The position numbers and the translations under genes are program-made. The notes beneath the pieces were generated by a model. It ran no database searches. It was given only the letters and a program-made list of their open reading frames with translations, and was not told the DNA's origin. From NCBI RefSeq assembly GCF_900143525.1, contig NZ_FREZ01000008.1, positions 1 through 64,000 on the forward strand: a DNA stretch of 64,000 nt, written 5' to 3'. This document shows, piece after piece, positions 9,143 to 17,577 of the stretch. Position 1 is the stretch's first letter. Every line of letters begins with the position of its first letter. The DNA comes from Ruegeria sp. Alg231-54. GTDB lineage: Bacteria > Pseudomonadota > Alphaproteobacteria > Rhodobacterales > Rhodobacteraceae.

Positions 9143-10102
9143 TTAAAGACCCGCCAGCAATTCGTTCAGGGTCTGCTGGCGCTGCGCCCACATCTCGATC
9201 ACTTCGTCACGTGTCATGATGTGCATGGGCGAGCCACCCGCTTCCATCTTCTTGGAAACGCGAGAATTGGCGAACATCTCGGGCACGGTTGCGGCCAATT
9301 TTTCAATCACCTCAGGAGGTGTTCCCTTGGGCACCATGACACCCCGGAAATTGACCGAGGAATTGTCCACGTCCAACCCCTGTTCCATCATCGTCGGAAC
9401 ATCCGGCAGGAACGCATTGCGCTCAAGATCAGCAACGCCGAGGATCTTCACATTTCCAGCTTCTTTCGCACGGAAGGCGTCCGACAGGTTGTTGATACCA
9501 CCCATGACTTCGCCTGCGATGACGGCTTTCATCGCTGCTGCTCCGCCGCCTTTGGTTGGGATGTAGGCCATCTTAGTCCCGGCTGCCTTATCGATCTGCA
9601 ACGCCGCGATGTGGTGGCCCACAAAAAGGCCCGCGCCGGATACGGTCAGCTTGCCTGGGTTTTCCTTGGCATAGGCGACAACATCATCCATCGAGTTGAA
9701 TTCGCTGTCGGCACCAACCACGAACACGGCCGGGTCTGCACCCCAGTTCGCGATGGGTTCAAAGCTGTCGGTCGAATATTCGACGCCACCCTTGATCGAC
9801 TGGGCGATGAAATGAGGAACGTTGTAGGCACCCAGCGTATAGCCGTCCGGATCGGCCTGAGTTGCGAACCAGTTCCAGCCAACGCGCCCACCGGCACCAG
9901 GCTTGTTGATGATGGCGATGGGCATCCCCAGCGCATCCTCGTTGCCCGAGGTCATGGTGACGATCCGTGCCTGAAAATCGGTCGCGCCTCCGGCTCCGTA
10001 ACTGACCATCATCATGATCGGCCGTTCCGGGTACTCCTCGGCCATTGCCGCGCCTGTCAGGCCCGTCAGAGCCATTGCTGCCCCTGCAATCAATCGTTTC
10101 AT
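9143..10102 (-). CDS. tctC: TTT-family periplasmic solute-binding protein (TctC)
   Basis: This 319-residue exported protein has a signal peptide (MKRLIAGAAMALTGLTGAAMA, cut after residue 21) followed by the Bug/TctC fold. The N-terminal EYPERPIMMMVSYGAGGATD is the usual start, where the loop binds carboxylate groups. Bug proteins deliver small organic acids to the TctAB membrane pair. It follows tctB with a 44-bp gap and precedes sauS, so its cargo is probably sulfoacetate, although the family also binds tricarboxylates and aromatic acids. Having the binding-protein gene last in the transport set is common in this family. Confidence 0.88.
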   Translation of the reverse strand: MKRLIAGAAMALTGLTGAAMAEEYPERPIMMMVSYGAGGATDFQARIVTMTSGNEDALGMPIAIINKPGAGGRVGWNWFATQADPDGYTLGAYNVPHFIAQSIKGGVEYSTDSFEPIANWGADPAVFVVGADSEFNSMDDVVAYAKENPGKLTVSGAGLFVGHHIAALQIDKAAGTKMAYIPTKGGGAAAMKAVIAGEVMGGINNLSDAFRAKEAGNVKILGVADLERNAFLPDVPTMMEQGLDVDNSSVNFRGVMVPKGTPPEVIEKLAATVPEMFANSRVSKKMEAGGSPMHIMTRDEVIEMWAQRQQTLNELLAGL

Positions 10103-10146
10103 TTTGCGTTTCCTCCCTAAGTTGGTTCATCCGCGCATTTGCGTGT

Positions 10147-10602
10147 TCAGAACAGAATTTCTCTTGGTGTGTACACGTTCAAAAGCATGGCAAAGAGCCC
10201 GTACATCACCGCCACAAAGACCGCCGTGATGATCCCGCGTTTGATCCAGGTTTTGGCCTCGGAATGCGGGGCGGGGTCGTAGATCGACAGAAGGGTAAAA
10301 AAGGCGATGGTTGTCGCGGTGTAGAACCCCAGTGTCTTCGCCGCCCAAAATACGTAGATCAGCGTGATGGTCAGACCTGGCAGCATGTTCACGAACATCG
10401 TCCGCGTCACGCCGTTTCCGACCTTGGACAGACCCATAACCGCTTTGCCAAATGTCCATCCGGCCAGAACCACAAAGACCGTTGCTATAAGGCGTGGGAA
10501 CAGGAATGCCTCGGCCGGTTGTTGCGTGTAACTGACCCATGCGACCCACAGGCCAACTGCAAAGACCAGGCCTGACCCGAATACGTGTTGTGAGCGGTTC
10601 AT
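10147..10602 (-). CDS. tctB: TTT-family small membrane subunit (TctB)
   Basis: This 151-residue inner-membrane protein has about four hydrophobic segments (for example near residues 12-30, 37-55, 73-95 and 120-140). That is the normal size and topology for TctB, the small, poorly conserved subunit of tripartite tricarboxylate transporters. Its start overlaps the tctA stop by 4 bases (ATGA), and tctC follows. It has no motif specific enough to identify it alone; the call rests on topology and on its position between tctA and tctC. Confidence 0.85.
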   Translation of the reverse strand: MNRSQHVFGSGLVFAVGLWVAWVSYTQQPAEAFLFPRLIATVFVVLAGWTFGKAVMGLSKVGNGVTRTMFVNMLPGLTITLIYVFWAAKTLGFYTATTIAFFTLLSIYDPAPHSEAKTWIKRGIITAVFVAVMYGLFAMLLNVYTPREILF

Positions 10603-12110
10603 GCCTGTGCCTCCTCTTTGGTGGTGTAGCGGCGGCTGCGCAGTTCCATCCAGACCGAATAGGCGATCGAGGCCAGTACCACGGCGATCAGGAACAGGTT
10701 CAATCCACCGGTCATGAAGTATGAAGCCTTGCCGACGGTGGCGTCAGCGATCATTCCGCCCTGGATGAAGTTGGCCTCGGCGATTGGCCCGAGGATCAGA
10801 CCCAGTACCAGCGGAGCAGCCGAGAAACCGAAGCGTTCCAAAAAGAACATCCCGATTCCGAGACATGCCATGACATAGACATCACCCATGGAACCCTGAA
10901 CCGAGTATGCACCGAAGACCGACAAGGCCAGAACGATGGCTGCCATCACGGATTGGGGAACCTGTGCGACACGCGCTGCAAGACCGGCGACATAGAGGCC
11001 GAAGATACACATCAGAACCTGCCCAATCAGCATCGAGTTGATGAAGGTCCAGGCGACATCGGGGTGATTGTCAAACAGGTCCGAGCCAGGGAAAATCCCG
11101 TGGATCAACAACCCGCCCAACAGCACGGCGGCAGTCGGGCTGCCGGGGATGGACAGCGTCAGCAGCGGGACCAGCGAGGGGCCGACCATCGCGTTGTTTG
11201 CGGATTCCGCTGCGATTACGCCCTCGGAATGGCCGGTGCCGAACTTTTCTTTTTCCGACGAGAATTTTTTGGTCTGGTCATAGGCGACGAGGCCCGCGAT
11301 CTGCCCACCAACACCTGGGATCAGGCCGATGATCGAGCCTGTCAGCGTGCCGATGCTCAGCGCACGGGTGCGGCTGAACAATTCTTTGAACGCCGCCATG
11401 ATAGAGTGGCGCTGCACTTCTATCACTTCGGCACCTGTGTTGTGGCGACCCTTGGCGAACATGGTCAACACCTGAGGTATCGCAAACAAGCCAATCAACG
11501 CGGCGATGATGTTGATGCCGCCGCCCAACGCGGGATGAAAGATAAAGCGCTGTGCACCCATGATGTCGTCGAACCCGATCGTGGCCAGCCACAACCCGAT
11601 ACATCCGGACAGCAGCCCTTTGACCACCGACGCGGAATCCAGTGTTCCAATCACCGTGACCCCTAGAATGGCCAGCCAGAACAGGTGCGACGGGCCAAAG
11701 GCAAGCGCCCATTGCGCCAAAACGGGCGTCAGGAAGATCAGCAGCAGAACGCCAAAGATTCCGCCCACGGCCGATGCCAGAAAAGACAGCTGCAAGGCGC
11801 GGGCACCTTCGCCTTTCTTGGCCATCGTGTGGCCATCCAGAGTGGTAGCGATATTCGCCGGAGCGCCAGGGATCTTCAGCAAGATGGCACTGACTGCTCC
11901 GCCAGCCACGGTCGAGGTATAGGCCGCCCCCAGCAAGATCAGGCCTTGCGCGGCCTCAAGTTGAAAGGTGAACGGGATCAACAGGGCCACCGCCATCGTT
12001 GGCGACAGGCCCGGTGTCGCGCCCAGGATCAGCCCTCCGATCGTGCCGCCTAAGAGCAGCAGGAACGACATCGGCGTGAACACATCTCCGAAGTAGTAAA
12101 TGAATTCCAT
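10599..12110 (-). CDS. tctA: TTT-family large membrane subunit (TctA)
   Basis: This 503-residue protein has about 11-12 transmembrane segments and the family hallmarks. Near the N-terminus is GATPGLSPTMAVALLIPFTF, and mid-protein is a second, related motif (GLIPGVGGQIAGLVAYDQTKK). These two repeats are the signature of TctA, the translocating subunit driven by the sodium or proton gradient. It is the first gene of a minus-strand operon, tctA-tctB-tctC-sauS-sauT. The operon faces a LacI-type regulator gene across a 113-bp intergenic region that contains a candidate operator. In this context it probably carries sulfoacetate. Confidence 0.92.
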   Translation of the reverse strand: MEFIYYFGDVFTPMSFLLLLGGTIGGLILGATPGLSPTMAVALLIPFTFQLEAAQGLILLGAAYTSTVAGGAVSAILLKIPGAPANIATTLDGHTMAKKGEGARALQLSFLASAVGGIFGVLLLIFLTPVLAQWALAFGPSHLFWLAILGVTVIGTLDSASVVKGLLSGCIGLWLATIGFDDIMGAQRFIFHPALGGGINIIAALIGLFAIPQVLTMFAKGRHNTGAEVIEVQRHSIMAAFKELFSRTRALSIGTLTGSIIGLIPGVGGQIAGLVAYDQTKKFSSEKEKFGTGHSEGVIAAESANNAMVGPSLVPLLTLSIPGSPTAAVLLGGLLIHGIFPGSDLFDNHPDVAWTFINSMLIGQVLMCIFGLYVAGLAARVAQVPQSVMAAIVLALSVFGAYSVQGSMGDVYVMACLGIGMFFLERFGFSAAPLVLGLILGPIAEANFIQGGMIADATVGKASYFMTGGLNLFLIAVVLASIAYSVWMELRSRRYTTKEEAQA

Positions 12111-12170
12111 CCTGGGCCTCCCAACCCGTCCGTTCGCACTTTTACTTTTGTTGACAAATCAGGTTAGGGG

Positions 12171-12198
12171 ATGAAAATAGTATTGCAAATGTTTTCAT
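12171..12198. promoter_or_regulatory. Candidate LacI-family operator between tctA and its regulator
   Basis: The intergenic region holds an inverted repeat with arms ATGAAAA (12171-12177) and TTTTCAT (12192-12198) around a central TTGCAA. A central symmetric CG- or GC-type dyad is typical of LacI-family sites. A TTGACA at 12151-12156 with AAAATA 17 bases later would put the site over the regulator promoter. Binding by the divergent LacI-type protein is inferred. Confidence 0.5.
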
Positions 12199-12223
12199 AA
12201 ATTTGACCGGGTGGGGTAAAATT

Positions 12224-13252
12224 ATGGCTAACTTTCAAAAGGGTAAGGTGGATATTGTGGCCGTTGCAAAGGCTGCAAAGGTGTCGCCGTCTACGGTTTC
12301 ACGTACCTTCAATCACCCCGATCTGGTCAACCCAGCGACTCGCAAAAAGATCAACAAGGCCGTGCAGCGGTTGGGATACATCCGCAACCGCGCGGCTCAA
12401 ACGATGCACGGAAAAAGGTCGGGTACAATTGGCCTTGTCGTGCCCACAATCAACCATGCCATTTTTTCCGAGGTTATTCAGGCCTTTTCGGATTCGATCG
12501 ACAAGGCAGGGTTCAGCCTGTTGCTGGCGTCACATGGGTATGATCTGGATCGTGAATACGCGATGGTTCGCAAGTTTCTTGAACATCGTGTGGACGGTGT
12601 GGCGCTGGTCGGGTTGGAACATTCCGATGCCACCAACCGCTTGATCACGCAGCAGAAGATACCCGCGTTGGCAATCTGGAATTACTCAGAAGAATCACCC
12701 CTTCCTTGTGTGGGGGCGGACAACCATCTGGCCGGACGATTGGCAGCGGAACACCTGTTAGAGCTGGGGCACCGTGACATCGGGTTGATCTTTCCCGAAA
12801 CTCAGGGGAACGACCGCGCGCAGCACCGCCTTTCCGCCGTGCATGACGCGCTGGGCGAACAGGGGGTTTCGGTGCCTGACGAGCATGAAACCCAAGCGCC
12901 ATACAGTGTTTCTCAGGCCAAGCAGGCGGCCTTGGCCCTTTTGACGACGCCGAAACGTCCGACGGCATTGCTGTGCGGCAATGACGTCATTGCGCAGGGG
13001 GCGCTGTTTGCCGCTCAAAAGCTTCGTTTAAGCGTTCCCGATGATCTGTCGATAATTGGTATCGGAGATTTCAAAGGCTCAGCTGACGTCGAGCCGGGCC
13101 TTACAACCATCCGCATTCCCGCAGAAAACATAGGGGCGCTGGCTGGTGAAAAATTTACCGACTTTATTACGTCGGATGACCCAAAGCATTTTAGCATCCG
13201 CTGTGATTTGGAATGTGTCGCCAGACAAACGACCCGTTCGCTGGCGACCTGA
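12224..13252 (+). CDS. LacI-family transcriptional regulator of the tct-sau operon
   Basis: This regulator of about 342 residues has an N-terminal helix-turn-helix with hinge (VAVAKAAKVSPSTVSRTFNHP, residues about 12-33). A periplasmic-binding-protein-like effector domain follows (GTIGLVVPTINHAIF, then PTALLCGNDVIAQGAL and SIIGIGDF). ATG at 12224 is chosen because GGGG precedes it by 8 bases and an upstream TTG would add seven residues without a domain. It is divergent from tctA, so it most likely controls the sulfoacetate operon in response to sulfoacetate or a pathway intermediate. The effector is inferred from position only. Confidence 0.85.
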   Translation: MANFQKGKVDIVAVAKAAKVSPSTVSRTFNHPDLVNPATRKKINKAVQRLGYIRNRAAQTMHGKRSGTIGLVVPTINHAIFSEVIQAFSDSIDKAGFSLLLASHGYDLDREYAMVRKFLEHRVDGVALVGLEHSDATNRLITQQKIPALAIWNYSEESPLPCVGADNHLAGRLAAEHLLELGHRDIGLIFPETQGNDRAQHRLSAVHDALGEQGVSVPDEHETQAPYSVSQAKQAALALLTTPKRPTALLCGNDVIAQGALFAAQKLRLSVPDDLSIIGIGDFKGSADVEPGLTTIRIPAENIGALAGEKFTDFITSDDPKHFSIRCDLECVARQTTRSLAT

Positions 13253-13270
13253 CAGGCTTGGGCAGAATAG

Positions 13271-14281
13271 CTAGGCTATGATTGCCTCAATCTTATCCAG
13301 CGTGGCCGCATTGACTGCAACGCCGTCGGTCTGTGCCTGCCTGCGCTTGCCACCGCGCCCATCGCCGGGCAGATGCGCTCCGTTCTGTGCGCGGATTGCG
13401 CCGACCAACTCGCTGATCCCTGAAGCAAACGCATCGCCAGAGGTTGCGGTTGGATCTATCGCAATGAAAAACTGTCCAGTTTTGGGTGGCCCGCCAGCGG
13501 TACCGGAAAAGGGCGAGGCGTTAATGCCAAGGGTCGCTCCAGTCAACGCTGCGGCCAGGATCTCGGTCAGTAAGGCAACACCCACACCCTTGTAACCACC
13601 TGACGGTGCCATCGACCCCTTCAGGCCAACATTCGGGTCCGTGGTCGGATTGCCATCTGCGTCCAGTGCCCAGCCAACCGGGATCGGTTTGCCTTCGCGC
13701 GCGTGTTTCATGACCTCGCTTTTGGCAATCGTGCTGGCGCTTTGGTCGATCAGCAGGGCGGGCTGGCCGTCCGCGCCAGGCGCGGCGATTGAGAAAGGGT
13801 TGGTGCCGACGACGGGTTTTGCGCCGCCCGAAGGCGCGATCGAGGCCGGAGCGTTGGTGAACCCCAATCCCACCAATCCGGCCTGCGCCAAACGGTACGT
13901 ATGGTAGCCAAGGACACCGCAGTTATAGCTGTTGCGGATCGACAGTGCCGCGATCCCTTGTTCACGTGCAGCTGGGATAAGGGCTTCAAAACCCATATCA
14001 ATTGCGGAATGGGCAAAGCCCGTTGCTGCGTCTACGTTCACTGCGCCGGGGCGCGGGCGCGACAGTTCCGGTTGGGCCGTTCCGTCCACTTTCCCACACT
14101 GTACGTGCTCGCAATATATTGGGACGTAAGCCAGGCCGTGGCTGGCGACCCCATCCGCCTCGGTTGCAGCAGTCGCAACGGCCAAGGGCCGCGCGTTGGC
14201 TTCAGAGGTTCCAGCGGCGACAAGCGCACGAAAGGCGAGATCTTCGATCTGCTCAAGGGTCAGGGTACGGGTTTCAATCAT
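13271..14281 (-). CDS. comC: Ldh2-family NAD(P)-dependent oxidoreductase, possible (R)-sulfolactate dehydrogenase
   Basis: This 336-residue protein belongs to the malate/L-lactate (Ldh2, YlbC) dehydrogenase family, with the catalytic His region ADGVASHGLAYVP (about 52-64) and the nucleotide-binding segment around GTNPFSIAAPG. The position that often reads NSxHFG in lactate/malate enzymes reads NSYNCG here, which I associate with (R)-sulfolactate dehydrogenase ComC. In that role it would oxidise sulfolactate from the hps pathway to sulfopyruvate for ComDE. However, it is the last gene of the ALDH-M19-unknown-DUF3726 operon (10-bp gap), and the same family includes pyrroline/piperideine-2-carboxylate reductases. 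The symbol is therefore tentative. Confidence 0.55.
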   Translation of the reverse strand: MIETRTLTLEQIEDLAFRALVAAGTSEANARPLAVATAATEADGVASHGLAYVPIYCEHVQCGKVDGTAQPELSRPRPGAVNVDAATGFAHSAIDMGFEALIPAAREQGIAALSIRNSYNCGVLGYHTYRLAQAGLVGLGFTNAPASIAPSGGAKPVVGTNPFSIAAPGADGQPALLIDQSASTIAKSEVMKHAREGKPIPVGWALDADGNPTTDPNVGLKGSMAPSGGYKGVGVALLTEILAAALTGATLGINASPFSGTAGGPPKTGQFFIAIDPTATSGDAFASGISELVGAIRAQNGAHLPGDGRGGKRRQAQTDGVAVNAATLDKIEAIIA

Positions 14282-14291
14282 AGGGGCCTCT

Positions 14292-14921
14292 TTAGTCGTT
14301 GTCGGATAAGCCCGCTCCGGCCCCGCGCAGGCGGGATTCCTCGGTGGCGGGGGCGTATGTTCGGTGGGCGAACCGGTTTAGTATGGCCCAATCGGTCGGA
14401 TCGGGTTCGGCCCGTGTTCGATGCGGGGCGGGGGCTGTAAGTTGGCCGCCAAGGTGCACAGATACCTGATGTGCCCGGTCCGGGATCGGGGCGCCCAGGG
14501 ACAAGTCAAAACCGTCGGTTTCTGCCAGTGCGTGGTCATATTCGACGCACACGCAGGTCTTTAAAAAGCGCGCGGCATTGGCCGCAAATGGAAGTAGCAG
14601 TGCGGGTACGGCTACGTTTCTTATTGCTATCGGGGATGAATTCAGGCGGTGGGCACAATCAGACAATAATGCGCCGGTCACCAATGGGCACAGCTGGTTT
14701 TCGCTCTGCCATTCGCCGCTCAGACCGGACGGGGTGTGTGTTTTTGGTGTACTCGCCAAATCTAGTTGCAGCAGTTGAGCCAAAGCACCGGTACCGTTTT
14801 GCCCGTGCGCGCACAGCCAGCGCGTTGCTTTCGCGGCTTCCTCAGCAAGTCCCCAGCTATATCCAGCTCCTCGGGTCGCACGCTTTGCGGTGGCTTCGAC
14901 CTCATTCAGCGAGACGTTCAT
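14292..14921 (-). CDS. DUF3726 family protein
   Basis: This protein of about 209 residues matches DUF3726, a family of unknown function seen in alphaproteobacteria. It opens with MNVSLNEVEATAKRATRGAGYSWG-type sequence and has no signal peptide or membrane segment, so it is probably cytoplasmic. ATG at 14921 overlaps the stop of the upstream unknown gene (ATGA), which fixes the start. Translational coupling implies that its product is needed with the M19 dipeptidase, the 561-residue unknown and the dehydrogenases. The conserved N-terminal Glu, Arg, Gly and Trp resemble the start of ring-opening amidases, but this is only an impression. Confidence 0.62.
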   Translation of the reverse strand: MNVSLNEVEATAKRATRGAGYSWGLAEEAAKATRWLCAHGQNGTGALAQLLQLDLASTPKTHTPSGLSGEWQSENQLCPLVTGALLSDCAHRLNSSPIAIRNVAVPALLLPFAANAARFLKTCVCVEYDHALAETDGFDLSLGAPIPDRAHQVSVHLGGQLTAPAPHRTRAEPDPTDWAILNRFAHRTYAPATEESRLRGAGAGLSDND

Positions 14922-16603
14922 TGCGAAAGCTCCGGATAGACCCACAGATCTGCGGTTTTGGCGTTCAGATCTTCGGGGTAGGGGGCGCCAGCGTACATGC
15001 AGATACGCACCCAGCGGTCCGAGCGTGGGTCAAAATGCGTAGCACCAAAAAAGGATAACTTGGCCCGGAGCATATCGATGGGCATGACCCCAGCGCTGAT
15101 CGTGTTGTCGCGAAGCTCGCCATATGGCGCGACAAGGCCGATCTGCGCACGCCGGATCGTGTGACGGTGTTCAGGATGGCGCAGTAGGAACTCGGCTATC
15201 GACCTGTCGTCCTGCCAATTCTCAAGGTCCGCGAAAGCCAGCGCGGCGTCTCTGGCCGGGGCAAGGGGCTGTTCGTATTCGGCAATTGGTTCCTCGAACC
15301 GTTCACCCAAGCGTGGTTCCAGTTTTTCTTCAGACACGTACCAGGCGCGCGCGCAGTTTGCCTCTGCCGACCATTCCAAATCCAACGCCCAACCAAAGCG
15401 GTCCTGAATCGCGGTGCGGACCTGATCGACGGTCATACCCCCGTTGATAACCTGTGCCTGCGCATTCCCGTCAGCCATACAGCCGGTCAGGCCATCCACC
15501 AGATCGCCATAGGGTTCCAGAACAAGTGAGGCGAGCAGTTCCTGCCCTTCTTCGCCAAGTGCGGTTTCGGACCATCGGATCAGCCTGTCCCACGGGTGGT
15601 ACTGCGTCAGGTCATTCTGATCCAGGTAGTTGGTAATTGCCGCAAGATCGGCATTCAGCGACGCAAGCTTCTCAATCTGGACCGGATGTTCTGATCGCCA
15701 CCACGACATCGACAGTTTGCTGCGATCGTAGATTTCACGAAAGTGTCGGGCTTCATCCTCAGACGCTGTTTGCAGGGATCGCACCCGTGCCAAAGCTTCT
15801 TCGCGCGTCATAATCCAATTGTTGAACAGCACCGGGTGGTTCACGATGAACGGAGCCATTCCAAGGCCGGTAGAGTTACCGATGCCCAGCCACTGCGCAA
15901 TCTCGGGGTCCAGATCCGCCGTCTGCATACCGCCTTTGGCGAGGGCCATATGTTGCACCAGATCGCGGACAAATGTTCGCGTCAGGTAGACCGACAGCAT
16001 TTCCGCCTGAAATGGTGCGAGCAGTTCTGGCCGGTTCGCTATCTTCTCGCGATCTGCGGCGCCGAACTTGCCCGATCCGTATACGGCCGTCGTCCGCATC
16101 AGGTAGCCAACTTTATGGATTTGCTCCAAGTCGGGCTGTTGTCCGGCAGCCAACCTGTCGACCACGTGTTTCCACAAACGTACAGACCGGTTGGCGCGGG
16201 ACAGTGACAGCTCGCTTTCGCTTACGCGCCCTGCCTCTTGCAAAGGAACGTTTTCTGACAGGCGTTGGATGTCCTGCTCCGTTGGGATGCCATCGAATAA
16301 TGCGAAAGTGGCGTCCCACGCCTCAGCGATCACCCGGTCCGACCGTTGTTCGGGCGGCAGGTCATGGGCAAACGCAACCAGCGAATAGGCGCGATCCGGA
16401 CCTTGCGCCGTGTAGACTGCGTGGCCGACGCCGTTTTCGTCGATCTCAAAAACAGGGCGCGTAAAGGCCCAGTTCTCACGCGCCATACGCCGGGTCAGTT
16501 GCCGCATGAAGCTGAGTCTGCACTGATGCAGCGAGCCCAGCCGCGACAGGCGCATAACCTGCGCAGGATCGCGTCGCGGGATATCAGTACTGACGTGGTT
16601 CAT
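14918..16603 (-). CDS. Conserved protein of unknown function, 561 residues
   Basis: I do not recognise the fold. The protein starts MNHVSTDIPRRDPAQVMRLS at 16603, where the ATG overlaps the stop of the M19 gene (ATGA), and its own stop overlaps DUF3726. It has no signal peptide and no membrane segments. It is rich in Trp, His, Arg and acidic residues, with stretches such as MSWWRSEHPVQIEKL and DRLIRWSETALGEEGQELLASL. This suggests a soluble, mostly helical enzyme or a large binding protein. The open frame continues upstream to 16921 but that part is the shadow of the M19 gene. Tight coupling on both sides makes it a core part of this catabolic operon. Confidence 0.7.
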   Translation of the reverse strand: MNHVSTDIPRRDPAQVMRLSRLGSLHQCRLSFMRQLTRRMARENWAFTRPVFEIDENGVGHAVYTAQGPDRAYSLVAFAHDLPPEQRSDRVIAEAWDATFALFDGIPTEQDIQRLSENVPLQEAGRVSESELSLSRANRSVRLWKHVVDRLAAGQQPDLEQIHKVGYLMRTTAVYGSGKFGAADREKIANRPELLAPFQAEMLSVYLTRTFVRDLVQHMALAKGGMQTADLDPEIAQWLGIGNSTGLGMAPFIVNHPVLFNNWIMTREEALARVRSLQTASEDEARHFREIYDRSKLSMSWWRSEHPVQIEKLASLNADLAAITNYLDQNDLTQYHPWDRLIRWSETALGEEGQELLASLVLEPYGDLVDGLTGCMADGNAQAQVINGGMTVDQVRTAIQDRFGWALDLEWSAEANCARAWYVSEEKLEPRLGERFEEPIAEYEQPLAPARDAALAFADLENWQDDRSIAEFLLRHPEHRHTIRRAQIGLVAPYGELRDNTISAGVMPIDMLRAKLSFFGATHFDPRSDRWVRICMYAGAPYPEDLNAKTADLWVYPELSQ

Positions 16604-17577
16604 GCAGTTCGTGGTCCAAAGTTTTGATCGAAAAAGCGATACCAGTTGCCGCCCATGATGCCCGAGACTTCTTCGGCGTTCATGCCAACGTTGCGCAGCC
16701 CGGTTTCGATATTGCCAAAGTCGCGATTGTCCTCGAACCAGCTGGGCATCGGCGGAAAGCCGGGATTGCTGGCGGAACCTTCGCCATAGTCGATTTCCTT
16801 GGTCCAGCGACCAACGCGCATCCACTCGACAATGCTGTCGGGTTGATCCTGACACAAGTCGGTGCCGATCCCCAGATGTTGTGCACCGTATTTTTCGGCT
16901 GTACGGGCGATCATCTCGCAAAAACTCTCCAGCGTGCAGTCGGACTTGTCTTTCAGGTGATGAGGGTAGACCGAAAAGCCCAACATCCCACCGTTTTCGG
17001 TCACTGCCCGGATCACCGCATCACGCTTGTTGCGCAGGGCCGGGGACCATTCGTGCGGGTTGGCGTGGGTAATGGCAATGGGGCGTTCGGACATCTCGGC
17101 GGCCTCGATAGTCGAACGATCCGCCGAATGACTCATGTCTACGACAAGCCCAACGCGGTTCATCTCTTTGATGACCTGTTTGCCCATGCGGGTGATGCCG
17201 GTGTCTTCGGCCTCATAGCAGCCGGTCGCCAGCAGCGACTGGTTGTTATAGGTCAGCTGCATGAACCGCGCGCCCAGATCGTGCAGGATTTCCACCAGCC
17301 CGATATCGTCTTCGATGGGCGATGGGTTCTGGAAGCCAAAGAACACAGCCGTCCGCCCGGTTTCGCGGGCGATGTCGATATCGCTGGCCCAGCGGCCTTT
17401 CATGATCAGGTCTGGGTATTGCTCGAACCAGCGGTTCCACTTTTCAAAGTTCAGAACCGTTTCGCGGAAGTTCTCGTGATACGAGATGGTGACGTGGATC
17501 GCGTCCACGCCCCCTTCACGTAGCTGCCGAAAAATCTTCTCCGACCAGTTGGCGTATTGCAGCCCGTCGATGCGCAT
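16600..17577 (-). CDS. Peptidase M19 (renal dipeptidase-like) family protein, atypical N-terminus
   Basis: This 325-residue TIM-barrel protein keeps the M19 features FGFQNPSPIEDDIGL (family Glu ligand), MSHSAD and THANPH (two His ligands) and GIGTDLCQDQP. At the N-terminus, where classical members have DGHNDLP with the first His and Asp zinc ligands, it reads IDGLQYANW. Loss of both ligands is shared, as I recall, by a subfamily found beside dimethylglycine-catabolism genes in Pseudomonas, so it need not be a dipeptidase. Its ATG overlaps the ALDH stop (TGATG) and its stop overlaps the next gene, giving full translational coupling. Likely cytoplasmic; no signal peptide. Confidence 0.8.
   Translation of the reverse strand: MRIDGLQYANWSEKIFRQLREGGVDAIHVTISYHENFRETVLNFEKWNRWFEQYPDLIMKGRWASDIDIARETGRTAVFFGFQNPSPIEDDIGLVEILHDLGARFMQLTYNNQSLLATGCYEAEDTGITRMGKQVIKEMNRVGLVVDMSHSADRSTIEAAEMSERPIAITHANPHEWSPALRNKRDAVIRAVTENGGMLGFSVYPHHLKDKSDCTLESFCEMIARTAEKYGAQHLGIGTDLCQDQPDSIVEWMRVGRWTKEIDYGEGSASNPGFPPMPSWFEDNRDFGNIETGLRNVGMNAEEVSGIMGGNWYRFFDQNFGPRTA

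Noticed and set aside
9020-10120. Long plus-strand open frame (366 codons) over tctC
   Set aside because: It is antisense to a clearly assigned gene with signal peptide and TctC motifs; high G+C genomes give long antisense frames.
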